64,000 nucleotides of DNA from assembly GCA_963575745.1 (NCBI GenBank), contig CAUYUJ010016305.1, forward strand, positions 147,001 to 211,000, written 5' to 3'. Position numbers and translations under genes: made by a program. This document shows, piece after piece, positions 10,790 to 22,011 of this stretch; the stretch's first letter is position 1, and every line of letters begins with the position of its first letter. The notes beneath the pieces were generated by a model. The model searched no databases and was not told where the DNA came from. It saw nothing but the letters and a program-made list of their open reading frames with translations. The stretch comes from Prorocentrum cordatum. Lineage: Eukaryota; Sar; Dinophyceae; Prorocentrales; Prorocentraceae.

Positions 10790-11590
10790 AGGAAAGCCAT
10801 AGTGCGCTGATGGCCATGCACTTAACAGTTCGTGGAAAACCATTGGGCGCCGCGCATTTGTTAAGTGTCTGGCCATCCACTGGGGCCAGAGAACTACATT
10901 TCAAATCGGGTTTTCCCTTAGGGTTTTCGCGTTCACACCGGCGACAAACGCGCGGGAACCAAAGTGCGCAGCGCGCGCGCGACTTTGCGCTGCGCACTAT
11001 GGTTTCCACTTGTATGGTCATCTGTTGGGGCGAGAATTAAATTGCGCATCGTTTGGTTTTCGCGTTCACATCGTTCACAAATTATACCGTTGTGCGCACC
11101 GAAACGTCGCGCGCGCGACCTTGCGCTGCGCGCTGGCTTTCCCACGCAATTATCAACTGCATGGCCATCTGTTGGGGCCAGAGAAATATTGCTTACATTA
11201 TGCATTCCCGATTTGGTCTTCGAGTTCGCATGCGTGGGAAGCCATAGTGCGCAGCGCAAGGTCGCGCGCGCGCGCGACCTTGCGCTGCGCACTGTGGTTT
11301 TCCACGCATTTGCTAATCGTGTGGCCATCTCCTGGATTCAGAGAACTAAATTTTGCTAGGGTTTCCCCTATTGATTTTCACGCTGACATCGTTGACACAT
11401 GCGTAGAAAACCACAGTGCGCAGCGCAAGGGCGCGCGCGCGCGACCTTGAGCTGCGCAATATGGTTCCCCGCTCATTGTCCAACGCGCGCGCGCGACTTT
11501 GCGGCGCGCGCTGCGGTTTCCAACGCATTTGTCCATTGTACGGCGAGTCCTTGGGGCCAGAGAATTCAGTTTTACATTTGGTTTCCCCGC
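10790..11590 (+). repeat. Satellite B: about 150-bp units each carrying a long hairpin
   Basis: Five or so units carry ATGGCCATCTGTTGGGGCC, AGAGAACTAAATTT, TTCGCGTTCACATCGTTGAC and CGTGGAAAACCA, then GTGCGCAGCGCAAGG, a (CG)n core and the mirror image of the last blocks. The unit junction at 11246-11293 is a perfect 48-bp palindrome, and imperfect pairing extends it to about 11232-11307. Other junctions (about 10968-11000, 11100-11135, 11415-11460) are partly degraded hairpins. Confidence 0.85.
11246..11293. repeat. Perfect 48-bp palindrome
   Basis: The left arm runs AGTGCGCAGCGCAAGGTCGC into alternating CG; the right arm is its exact reverse complement, with no loop. It is the best preserved hairpin of satellite B. 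Confidence 0.95.
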
Positions 11591-11594
11591 GCGC

Positions 11595-11925
11595 GCGCGT
11601 AGGTGAGTTCTGGATTGCCCACCATAAGCAGATCGCTTTGTAAAGCCAAAGACTGAATCGATTTTCTTGTGAAGTTGTAAGGGGGCCGACGGAGGCGCGT
11701 AGTTCTGCATAGCATTGTGGGCAATACAGAACTACGCGCTGTTCCTACGGCTCCCCTCACAGCTTCACAGAAAAGTCCAATTCATTTTTGGATTTACAGG
11801 GCGATCTTCTTATTGTGGACAATACAGAACTCACCACGCGCGCGCGCCGCGGCGCGGGCGCGCGTAGGAAGTTCTGGATTGCCCACAATAAGAAGATCGC
11901 TTTGTAAATCCAAAAACGAATTACT
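11595..11925. repeat. Foldback repeat pair with GC-core hairpin
   Basis: 11776-11850 and 11850-11925 are inverted copies: GGATTTACA, GCGATCTTCTTATTGTGG, CAATACAGAAC and CGCGCG on the left are mirrored on the right with few mismatches. A further partial copy (GAGTTCTGGATTGCCCAC, then GATCGCTTTGTAAA) lies at 11603-11650. The GAGTTCTGGATTGCCCACAA block resembles the one after the CG core in satellites A and C. Confidence 0.8.
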
Positions 11926-12039
11926 GAAGTTTTTAAGCGCCTTGAAGCTAAAATTCAGGAGGCCGACGGAGGCGCGCACAGTGTTAGCGCCTTGAGTAAG
12001 GAACACTTACTTTTCAAAAGGGGCTCGGTCGTTCCTTAG

Positions 12040-12680
12040 GTTTGCATGCGTTCCGCTGCCTTTTTGGCGGCGAGCCCCCCCGGTGTTCCCTTGCGATTTG
12101 GGACGCGCGGGTTCGTTTTGTCGATCGGGGCGGGCGGTCTAAGGAACGGGGCTCCACGGAGGGGCTCGGTTCCTTGCGCTTGCTCGACGTAGTGCGACGG
12201 CGGTCGCGCATAAGCCTTGCGCCTCTCTGGGCCCCCCCCGTTCTTTGCGGGGCGCGCGCTGGAGCTTTCGCCCGTTCCGCGCGCCAGGGCATGGGGCATT
12301 GAGGTCCAGTTCCTCGCAAGAGCCCCCCCCGTTCCTTCGGCCGCGCGGTTCGGAGCTCACTGGCTCGACATAATTGAACGGTGGCTGCGTTATGGTCCAG
12401 CTCCGTTCTCGGGCCCCCCGTTCCTTGCGGGGCGCGCGCTGGAGCTGTCGCCCCTGCATGTATCCGCATGCCAAGGTATGGGGCATTGAGGTCCAGTTCC
12501 TCGCAAGAGCCCCCCCCGTTCCTTCGGCCACGCGGTTCGGAGCTCACTGGCTCGACATAATTGAACGGTGGCTGCGTTATGGTCCAGCTCCAATCTCGGG
12601 CCCCCCCGTTCCTTGCGGGGCGCGCGCTGGAGCTGTCGCCCCTACATGCATCCGCATGCCGAGGTGGGGGCATTAGTTCC
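12040..12680 (+). repeat. About 185-bp tandem repeat, roughly three copies
   Basis: GGGGCATTGAGGTCCAGTTC, CTCGCAAGAGCCCCCCC, TTCGGAGCTCACTGGCTCG, ACATAATTGAACGGTGGC and GCGGGGCGCGCGCTGGAGCT recur at about 12296 and 12480 with only a few differences. A more diverged partial copy lies at 12120-12295. The high identity of the last two units points to recent duplication. Confidence 0.9.
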
Positions 12681-12811
12681 TTACGTCACACCTTAGGTCC
12701 AGATCTTCACTGTCCGTCTGCATAGTCATTTTGTGTTTTGCATCCGTAGGTTTTCATATTTCTGAAACACGTGGCCGCCCAAGGCCTTTGCACTTGGTCA
12801 CCCCTGGGGGC

Positions 12812-12927
12812 GCGAAGATTATCGCGCCTCGCGCGTCGCGGCCTGGGCAGGAGAGACACCCTTGTCCAGGGCGGCGTCGCATGGGGCGGGAAGTTAACCG
12901 CGCGTCGCGGGGCGCGATAATCTTCGC
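12812..12927. repeat. Inverted repeat, 22-bp arms
   Basis: The arms at 12812-12833 and 12906-12927 (GCGAAGATTATCGCGCC then T or C then CGCG) are reverse complements with one mismatch, separated by 72 bp of GC-rich sequence. The flanking DNA at 12690-13010 shows nothing else recognisable. Confidence 0.85.
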
Positions 12928-13014
12928 CTATCTACAAGTATGTACACGTAAGGCTCCGCGTGCGCCGGTTGGTTGCATGGTTGAGCCCAATGTGTTGGTT
13001 GGCTGGTTGAAGAG

Positions 13015-13750
13015 CCATTTGAGGAGGCCGACGGAGGCCAGGGCACCGGCGCGCGCGCGTGGGGAATTCTGCATTGTCCACAATATACAAGTCGACATTG
13101 ACTTCCCGAATCTAAATCTGAATTTTTCTGGGGCCCTTTAAAGAGGCCGACGGAGGCCGGGTCACCGGCGCTCGCGCGCGCTGGAGAGTTCTGCATTGTC
13201 CAGAATATAAAAGTCGACATGCTGTTCCCGAAACTAAGTCTGAAATTCTCTGGAGCTTTTAAGGAGGCCGACGGAGGCCGGGTCACCGGCGCTCGTGCGC
13301 GCGGGATAGTTCTGCAATGTCCAGAATATATAATTCGACCTGAAAGTGCCGCGTTTGATAATGTTTTTTTTCTGGAGCCCTTTAAGGAGGCCGACGGAGG
13401 CCGGGTCACCCGCGCGCGCGTGGGGAATTCAGCATTGTCCAGAATATAAAAGTCGACATATTATTCCCAAAAGTAAATCTGATTTTTCCTGGAGCCCTTT
13501 AAGGAGGCCGACGGAGGCCGGGTCACCGGCGCTCGCGCGCGCTGGAGAGTTCTGCATTGTCCAAGATATAAAAATCTACATGTTCTTCCCGAAAGTAAAT
13601 CTGACTTTTGCTGGAGCCCTTTGGCGCCCGCGCGCGCGGGATAATTCAGCATTGTCCACAATATAAAAGTCGACATGTAAGTGCCGCAACTGAAAATGAT
13701 TTTTTTCTGGAGCCGTTTGAGGAGGCCGACGGAGGCCGGGTCACGGCCGT
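13015..13750 (+). repeat. Satellite C: about seven units of about 120 bp
   Basis: The unit is GGAGCCCTTTAAGGAGGCCG, ACGGAGGCCGGGTCACCGGC, GCTCGCGCGCGC, GAGTTCTGCATTGTCCA, GAATATAAAAGTCGACAT, then TTCCCGAAAGTAAATCTGA and a T run. It recurs from about 13019 to 13740, one unit being internally shortened at 13620. The AGGAGGCCGACGGAGG block also appears at 11690 and 11960, linking satellite C to the foldback repeat. Confidence 0.9.
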
Positions 13751-14183
13751 TCGTCGGCCAATGCTCCTCCCGCTTGCGCGGCGGTTAAGTTCGCGCTTCT
13801 CCAGGCCGCGCGCTGCTTTGTACAATCTGCACGTTTCTCATGTCCCGCACGTTAAGCTCCAAGCCCAACGTGCGCGCGGATATTGCGGGGAAGCCGTCTG
13901 GCGCTCCAGAAAGCAACATCGCTTGCGGACCCGCACGTTTTAGACGATGAAGCCTTGCACTATGGGAAAAGGGGGGCGGTGGCGGGAGCTCCAGCGGCAT
14001 GGGGGCCCCTTCGCGGCGCGGGAGTGCGCGTCGGCATTCGACAATTCTTATTGCGGCACCCGTGGGGCGCGGAGCCCGTTCGGGTGCGTGTCCGGGCTGG
14101 CTGCTGGGCAATATGCCGCGATCCGTTCTCTTTGTTTCCATTTAAACATGATATCGTATGTGTATATATATACATACATACAT

Positions 14184-14230
<47 letters not shown>

Positions 14231-16017
14231 AAAACAAATGTTTGCGCTGCCGTCAATTATGTTAGCCGCGCTCTGGTCTAGCTTGTACCCGTCGCGACTC
14301 AAAGGTTTGGCTCGCTACGTGCACGTGCGCGCGTGCGGGCGCGTGTGCGCGTGCGTGCGTGTGCGCGTGCGTGTTTGCTTCGATTTTGGCGCGCCCGCGC
14401 GCGCTTTGGTTGCGCAGCGCCGTCTTCAAAGTTGGACGGATGCAAATGTGATTGCGACGCTCTCGAGTGATGTCGCGAGAGGTGTGCGCATCGCCGTGCA
14501 GCGGGCGATTTTTCCCGTCGCTCGTAGCGTTTGCGCTTGCGCGGTGGACGCGCTCGCACGTTGAAGCTTGCGTCCCCTCAAGGCGCGCGCTGCCCTAGAG
14601 AAGCGGCTGCTGTATCACTCGCGTACGCCGCGCGCCAAATCCAACATGTGCGCTTGTTTTTTGGGAAGCCCGTTGGGCGTTGTACCAACGGGCATCGCCT
14701 GCGGTTCCCCGCTTTTGAATCGATGACACATCGCCCCGTGGCAGAACATGCCTGGTAAAAATCAATGCCCCGTGGAATTCTGAATATTGTAAAGCAGCCG
14801 ATGGCAAAACAAACCGTGCAACAATCAGTGCTCAGCGGAATTTTGAAAATTCCGAGGCGCTTCGCCTGTCATTTTTTTTTGGCGTTTTCATTCCGCGGGC
14901 CAAACAGTTAACAACCATGGCCTGCTAATGGTCGCTGTAGGAGACCCCCTCACAAATCCTTGATCTTGCGGCTGAGCTGCAGGGCGTGGGTCATTTGGCA
15001 TGCAAGTGCAATGCGTTCGTGATTGCTGGGTACGAAAAAAACCAAAACATTGAGCATGCATACAGGTATATAATCCGTGATTGAAAAGTGGCAGCCGTCG
15101 CGAGGCTTGTGTCGTAGTGTGTGTTGGTGAAGGCCGCGCACGTATTAACAATAATATTGCGGTATGGTGTTTTGTTTCTTATTCGCGTTTTTTTATATTA
15201 TTAGTATTCCTTTTGTGCAACATCTTCTTATTTCGTCTCCGTCTTCTCCTGTTTGCAACCGATCAATCAAGTCCATCGCGAGTATCCGTGTGAAGCGAAT
15301 TGGTGTGGAGACGGCCTTGACATGTTCACCGTGGATCTCCATTTCGGAATTTATGGTTGTCCCATACCACAGGTGGCGAAAAAACTACTATGGCACGCAA
15401 ATGGCGAGTAAGCTACTGAAGCCTTCAATTTGGTGGTGCCTTGCACGATCGTGACAATTTCTTCTTCTTCCGTGGATGCCTTCCGGTGGGTGCATGCTGT
15501 TTTGTTCCTTGCTTAGCTGAGCGGCGCGACTTAGCCGCTTGTGCGTTGAGTCATATGCAGATAGTTGGCTTATCTTGAAGTGGATCACGAACGAATGAGT
15601 GCATCGTTGGTATGTGACTCACATCTGAAAACATGTTTGGCTTATAAGCCAAATGTAAGTCACAGCTAATTCAAAGCCAAATCAAAGCTAGGCCAAAACA
15701 AATTCAAACCATAATTGGTACAAGCGGGCGCATGAGCTACACCGGCTTAGATCCTGTGAGTGCACGATCAGTGTGAGGGGCGCGACCATCTAGGCGATTT
15801 GCCAAAACCTCGGGCGGGGGTGGAGGCGGGGTTTGGGGACAAACCCCGACGGAGGGGAAAGAGAGCCAAACTCGGACTTCAACGAAGGGACCAAACCCAC
15901 CTTCATTCCTGCCGCGCTATCTTGCTCAAGCGGTTGGCTCGCCATCGTTGCTTTGCGCGCATTTCTGGCACATCGCATCAGCCTTCGCATTCCAGGCGCG
16001 TCGTCGACCATGCATTC
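13751..16017. other. No gene recognised; microsatellites only
   Basis: Contains a (TA)n/(GA)n pair at 14163-14228, an alternating GCGTGTGCGCGTGCGTGCG stretch at about 14322-14376 and an 18-bp palindrome (TTTGGCTTATAAGCCAAA) at 15636-15653 within a stretch of CAAAGCCAAAT-like repeats (15635-15720). No frame looked like a conserved protein. Confidence 0.5.
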
Positions 16018-16359
16018 ATGGCTACTTTTTTCAAAACGAAAAAAAAAACCACGTCGGCGGCTACGTCTGCAAATGAGCGCAGAATCATGCTCTCGCGGGA
16101 AGCGCCTTCATTGTCATTAAGCAAATTGCAGCAGAGTGCTAGAAAATGCGGGGGCGCTGGCTCCGGACAAGACACGCGCAGGGCGTCGAATAAAGAGTCG
16201 AGCATGCAAACGCCGTTCGGCGAACTGTTGCCAACTATCGATGTTGAACTTGTCGACGGAAATCATCCCCCCCCCCCCCCCCGCCCACGCACCACGCAGC
16301 AGCGTCGGACCAAGAGCGCGCCGTCTGGAAACCTGACAGGGGGTGAAACGGAGCGCTGA
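16018..16359 (+). CDS. Unknown N-terminal protein fragment
   Basis: From ATG at 16018 the frame reads MATFFKTKKKTTSAA, a lysine- and serine-rich segment, then MQTPFGELLPTIDVELVDGN, and runs into a proline stretch made by a C tract at 16266. Composition up to about 16260 is protein-like, with mixed hydrophobics and an FGELLPTIDVEL block, unlike the neighbouring repeats. No family is recognised. It looks like the 5' part of a gene truncated where the C tract and the tail of the minus-strand LINE begin. It could instead be a chance frame. Confidence 0.3.
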   Translation: MATFFKTKKKTTSAATSANERRIMLSREAPSLSLSKLQQSARKCGGAGSGQDTRRASNKESSMQTPFGELLPTIDVELVDGNHPPPPPRPRTTQQRRTKSAPSGNLTGGETER

Positions 16360-19300
16360 CGGTGCGACCCGGCAAGCTAAGCAACGCCAGGGGGAAGGGG
16401 GGGAAGAGGAGGAGGGGGGGGGGGGCGCCCCGAGGGCCAGTTCCGCTCAGATCACTTGCGGCTCGGGCGGGGGGGGGGGGGGGGGGGGGGGGGGGACGGG
16501 CTCCAGCAGCGCCGTGGGTAGGTCGGAATAGCGCTGCAAGATCAAGTCTGCTGTTGCTCTTTGAACCGCAATCCCGAGGATGCCCCGCCAGCGGTGCACG
16601 AGGCTCAGTGTAGTACCCTGCTGTATGCGCTGGTTCAGTCCCCGGCGTCGTTCCCTAGCCAGGGCTGGGACCAGCAGAGTACTTTGCCGCCCCCATCTCC
16701 CAAGCACTTCCACGCCCAAGCGCTGTAGAGACCCCGACCCGGTAGAGATCGCATCTTGGTATGTATTGTCGTTGTCCCTTTCCGCATCTCGTAATATAGT
16801 TCCTCCTTGGTTGCTTGTCCCAGGTCGTGGGTTCCCATCCCCCCAATAGGGCAGACCACCGTGACATCGCAAAAATAATGGCAATCCGCTCGCCACGTTG
16901 AGGCCAGGCACGATGATAAGGTCCAGCCGTCGCGAATCACCTGCAGGAGCTGGTATGTGCGTATCCCTAATGAGGCGCTCTACGTTTCTGTCTGGAATGA
17001 GCCCCCCGGCTTCAGTCAATACTTGACGCCAGGCCACCAACACTGTAGTATGTCTTGAATTCAGCCGGCCTTGGTGATTGGTAGTCATGCGGGAATGGCC
17101 GTGTGGGTCGCCACCATCAAACAATGCCCCAATTCCCGACCGTCGGCGTATTGCACAAGCCATCAGTGTTTTGCAACGTTGTGGATTCCGTGGTTGGGCA
17201 AATAGTAAGCCAAGTCGCAACATGGGCCCCCATGCATGAAAGTAGTCGTGCTTTACCTACCGTTGCAGCGTTCCGCTGGGCTCCCGGGCTCCCGGTCCTC
17301 CCCCAAACGCTTGGACCAAATGTTGGAATGCCGTTTTTTCTAAGTTGTCTGGCGCATGGAATTGCCACCCGTGCGTCCACTCTCCGTGGGCGAGTGGGTA
17401 ATTTGGTGGGAGCGGGGGCCGTTCCCCTCCTGCTAGAGACTCCCACGCTGGGCGATCCCGCCAACCGTGGTCGTCGCATGCCCGTCCTGCCGTTTCTGCT
17501 GCAACCAAGCATTCTGGAAGATTCCCATCGTCGTCGTGGTTCCCCGTAACCGCATTGAGATGGTAAAGTATATCCCGCCCAATTGTTGGGAAGCCTTGGG
17601 CGAGGCCAGGTAAAGCGCCCGCCCAACTAGCCCAGTAGGCTGCTGGAGCGAGCCGCCTTGAATCCCTGAGCCCCAGCCCTCCAAGACGGAAGGGCAACCG
17701 GGCTTGGGCGACCCGCGTTTCGTATTATACCCCATGGAGTTCACTGGCCCAACCATCTGGGCCTGCCATGCCGAACATCTTCCTGAAGGTGTCGAGGACG
17801 TTGTTGTCGTGCGCCTGTGCTGCTGCCTGGGCATGGTGTGGCGGGGTTGCGCGCAGTGGGTGGTTGAGGCGTGGGACGGCGCAGAAAATAAAGCATGGGC
17901 CACGCGGCTTGTAGAGAAGGGAGCTGCGGTAGGATGTTAAGTAGCTTCGCCTTCTCTTCCGCCTGTGTGGTGCCATATGCTGTTATGTATTCGTCCGTCC
18001 CAAATGGCGCCCCAAGGATCCGCAATCCCCGTTCTTCGATCGGTCTGTTGTGAACCCATGCGTCTGGGGCAATCTCACTGAGCCCCGGCGGGCTGTCGTT
18101 GTCGTTCTTACTCCATGCCGCAAGCTTGCCGATCGGTATGGCATATTTCTTGCAATGTTGTCCTGGTAGTTCCATAGATGAACGCTGCGTCGGCTGGGTG
18201 GCAGATGATGTAGATGTCGTCGAGATGCGCTCGGATTTCGGCCCCCGGTGGGGGCGCAGCCCGCGCTCGTTCCAAAACGGGCTTCGATGCCAGACAAAAT
18301 AGTGCTGGCATGAGGGCGCCCCCTAGTTCTCCTCCGTCTCCTTGTCGTATTGCGCGCGCTCTCCCAGCGCTATCTTTCCACTTGAGTTGTGATTGCACAC
18401 CGTGCCACATACGTGCAGACGGGATAAGACCATGGAGCGCGCCATCCGCCAGCAACTCCTCGAACATTCGAGCTCGAGACACGTGGTCGAAGGCCCCCGC
18501 CCCATCGTTGCTCACGACAATTTTGTCGGGGTCGTCGTCGGTGAGATACCGAATCAGATGGATTGCTGCGTCCGTGCCGCACCTGTCGTGAAACCCAAAA
18601 TTGTAAGGCCATACCGCGTTCCGTAATTGGTCTTGATATTGTTTCTGCAACGTTTTGGCCACCAATCTCCTGAGTGTATCTCCACTGGAGATGCCGCGGA
18701 CCCGGGAATTCGGTTTGAGCACAGCCGTGGGCGAAGATGCCAAGAGAGCGTCAAGGATCAAGTCGGGGACGTTTGCTGAGGCGAGGCGTTGTGCTACGTC
18801 AAACAATCCATCGTACGAGGTACCATCTTCCAGGCATGTTTTGAAGTATTCGTACCTGTACCCCCATAGTCCTCCACTGAGCCCCCGTCGTGATTGTCGT
18901 ATGACTGTCGCGAAAACGCCTTTGTTCAGTTCTGCCGGATGCTGTGGCACAAAATCTGCGATTTCTGCTGGGGGTCGAGAGGCTGAAATTGTGCGTTCGC
19001 CAGTTCGTCGTGCGTCGCATCCGTTTCTGGGGCGAGCCCTCGTGAAGTGAGATGTCGGGCTGCGTGGCTGAGCTCCCCCTGCTTGATTAAGGACATCGCC
19101 TTGTCAAGCTTCTTCTTCGCGTCGTCGGCTGCTGTGCTTTGAATAGGGTTCCCCAAGGTGGCGCGCCGGGCTCGGTCCAGTAGTTGACCCCAGTCCCAGG
19201 AGTCAAAGAGCGCAATTCGTTCCCGTAGATCCCGCTCTCCTGCTTGTCCACCGTGCGCGGTCGGGTGCAGGGGCATTCGGGGCAGCAGTGCGAGAAGCAT

Positions 19301-21190
19301 CCAAGCTCTAATGCAATCGCCTTCTCCTGCTCCATCGTGATCCTAACAGAGATGCGCGCGCTCAACTTCCACTAAGCATTGAGTGAGAATGCGCAGGAAT
19401 GGTCCCCGAATGCATTTCGGCATTGATTTCATCGCGCGCACTTCGACGTCGATTTCGCCTCTCAAGTCCACCGCCCACAAATGACCCTGACCCCACCCAT
19501 TGGGTGCTCGAGCGACTCCTGGACGACCGCCCCTGTGAGTAGCCCGCGGGGCAGTACTCGATGGTTGGGCTGGCCTGTTTGCCCCTGTTGGTGGGCATTG
19601 GGGGGGCGGAGGCGGGCCGCGGCGTGGGTCGGGGCGCGTGTGTCTTGCGAGCGATCGCACCAGAGCGAAGCTAGCATTCGGATCCTTGAACAAGCCGACT
19701 GCGATGGCGAAGCACCCAGTCTCAATAGTTCGAGCCGCGGCGGTAATTTGAGAGACATTGTCAATGAACTGTTCCTGCAATTCTCGTCTAAAATATGCGT
19801 TGACAGCGTTGTGCCTGTTCCGGGGGTCGTTCGCAGTGAGCCGTCCTTGTAGTGCCGCTTCGTCGGCAATCCCAATCTGCCGCATCCCATGCTGTATATT
19901 GCGAAACGCATTCCAACCGGAGTCGGCATCGATTATAATGCGGTGAATGCGGGCCACGCCCCCTCAAATTGCCTGAGAAGGTTGGAAGCCCATGCCAAGA
20001 TAGCACAGTCGTCGCTGGGCCCAACTGCGCCCCAGAATATCGGCACATTGAACGCTGACCATTGGTGTGTTTCTACCAAGGCTGGCAGGTCATCGCCTGT
20101 GGTCCCCATTGGTATTGAATCAACGAAGCGCAGGAAAGAAGTGGCTGCGTTGACGGCGGCCGCCGGTGGTCGGATTTCGTCGGCATCGATTGGCATTTCT
20201 TCTCTTGGTTGGGGCCCCGGCCCTGGCGGAGGCGTGGGGGGGGCATCTGGCGGCGGCCCCCCTCTGCGTGGAGATGGGGTGGATTCGCGCCGAGGTGGGC
20301 TTTCACTGCGTTGCAGTGGTGGTGCTTGTGCGTCGGTTGCCGGTAGATCCGCTGCTGGCTCCTCGTTATCCCGACGAAGGCTTGTAACGACGAAGCCGTC
20401 GTCGTCGCTGTCGTCGTCTAGGTCGCTCATGGCTCCGCGGTCGCAGGCTAGGATGCCAGCAGGTGGTGGATTGCCCAGGAGAATACGATTGTTTGTGCCC
20501 GGAGGCGGCGGCCCGGGCACCAGTGCAGGTGGCTCTGGATGACCGCGATTCGTTGCAGGCCCCAGGCGTAATTTGTCAAGTGCTCTGTTAATTCGGGGGT
20601 GGTCGGTGGGGGGGCGTGAGGGGTCGGGGAAGGCGCTGGGCGGTTGAGCGATTGGGTGTATCAGAGGCCCTAGGGCCCTGGGGTCCGGAGGTGGGGGCTC
20701 ATATTCCCGCCGTCCTGGGGGCAAGGGCTCCCCTTCTCTAGCCTGTCGGGCATTCGTGTCGGTGGGACCTCCGGGGGCTCGACAGGGGTCCGGGGCAGCC
20801 AGAAGCGATGGAGGCCGCGCCGGAATCGGCTCGTATTCAGCCCTGCCAGGGGATAGGGGCTCGGCGGCCTCTCTGTGACTGGGGGCTGGCGTCGTTGGGC
20901 GGGCCGGTGGTTGCGACGAAAGGAATGGAGGGTGAGGGAAAGGGAAAGGCGGACCGCTTGGCACCGTAGTCGGTGATGCGTCGTTTGGTTGTCGTGGCAG
21001 TGGTCGTAATTGTGGCCGTAGCAATCCAGATGCCGTAGTCGCGCGCGATGGTCGATTCCCGTCTCCAGCCGTGCGGTTTCCATTTGTCGGTCCCAGGCCC
21101 AACAATTGTAGGGCTCCCATGCGTGCCCAGTGCATGCCCGTGCATGCCCCGCGCGTGCCCCGCGCGTGCCCCGTGCATGCCAAGTGCGCG
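16310..21190 (-). pseudogene. LINE-type retrotransposon, copy 1, frameshifted
   Basis: The coding remnants, in order on the minus strand, are 21183-19933, 19957-19343, 19300-18926, 18950-18108, 18175-17741, 17697-17257 and 17223-16447, so at least five frameshifts are needed. The proline-rich N-terminal region carries RGAMSDLDDDSD and HQWSAFNVPIFW. The RT domain holds GGLWGYRYE, PNSRVRGISSGDTLRRLVAK, DGAGAFDHV (18479-18508), an altered motif B (GGELGGALMPALF, 18297-18336, where QGD is usual) and an intact HLDDIY (18206-18231). A C-terminal region ends in HRWRGILGIAVQRATADLIL. No endonuclease domain was recognised. Copy 2 at 30610-36661 matches it domain by domain. The 3' tail beyond 16447 is C-rich and matches the family tail. 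Non-LTR assignment rests on the RT motifs and the absence of LTRs. Confidence 0.8.
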
Positions 21191-21224
21191 GCATAGGGGG
21201 AGGAGGGGGAGGGAGGAGGCGGAT

Positions 21225-21231
<7 letters not shown>

Positions 21232-21258
<27 letters not shown>

Positions 21259-21360
21259 GAGGAGGAGGAGGAGGAGCAGAGGGGGGAAGAGGAGGAGGAG
21301 GAGGGGGGACCAGGAGGGGGGGGGGAGGGGACGCGCGCCTCAGGAGGAGGGCGAGGAGGG
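21232..21360 (+). repeat. (GGA)n tract upstream of LINE copy 1
   Basis: GGA-rich sequence with G runs. It lies 5' of the LINE on the minus strand, where it reads as TCC. Confidence 0.85.
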
Positions 21361-21575
21361 GGGTGGGGAGGAGGAGGGGCCCCCCGGAAGGGAAGGACTT
21401 CAAGGCAGAGGAGCTCGGAGTGGCGAGCCAACTCCCACATGCCAGCTCCCAGGAGGAAAAGGAGGATGGGGGAGAGGGAGGAGGAGGAAGAGGGGCGAGG
21501 GCGGAGGGCGAGGTGCGAGGAGGCAGAAGAAGAGCGAGGAGGGGGAGGGTATCAGAGTATGAGACTACCTCGAGG

Positions 21576-21811
21576 TCAGGGCCTCGCTCGCCACAGCGGG
21601 CGCAGACATGAGACCTCCGCGGCAGCTGCGGAGGTCCCCGTTCCGACGGCGCTGAGCAGCAGCGGGCTGAACTGAAATGCCAGGGGCTTAGCCTCTGCGA
21701 GTGCGGGGCTGATGGCGCCCATCGCGCCGTCCAGAGACGCGGCGGCCGAGAAAATCTCAGGGGGGGGGGGGATCGGCTCGCGCCGCTGGTGCGCTTGAGG
21801 AAAGGTATTCA
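21576..21811 (-). CDS. Retroposed gene fragment behind a leader relic
   Basis: The minus-strand frame directly after the leader relic reads VNTFPQAHQRREPI, a C-run-coded proline stretch, then EIFSAAASLDGAMGAISPAL, AEAKPLAFQFSPLLLSAV and a stop at 21576, about 78 residues in all. The alternating hydrophobic and alanine content looks coding, but I recognise no family. Its position behind a leader relic means it derives from a processed mRNA. The frame also runs open upstream through the relic, so the start is not fixed. It is likely a pseudogene or very small gene. Confidence 0.4.
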
Positions 21812-21832
21812 CCTGAGCCAAAATGGCTATGG
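21812..21832 (-). other. Relic of dinoflagellate spliced leader
   Basis: On the minus strand, 21832-21812 matches 19 of the 21 invariant bases of the dinoflagellate leader. The mismatches are A for G at position 3 and G for A just before the final G. A run of about 24 C abuts its 5' end. Confidence 0.88.
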
Positions 21833-21969
21833 GGGGGGGGGGGGGGGGGGGGGGCCCGAGCGGGGCGCTGAAAAGCGACGGGCGGAGCACTGGCGGGCGC
21901 GAGTCGATCGCCCCCCCCCCCCCCCCGGGGCATAAAAAACGCGTGCGGGGCGCCTCGTAAATAAACCTG

Positions 21970-22002
<33 letters not shown>

Positions 22003-22011
22003 CAGATAAAC
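21831..22011. repeat. Homopolymer G and C runs, including G41
   Basis: G24 at 21831-21854, a C17 run at about 21910-21926, and an uninterrupted G41 at 21971-22011. Between them lie CGCGTGCGGGGCGCC and TAAATAAACC. The region 22012-22540 has no recognised gene. Confidence 0.9.
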
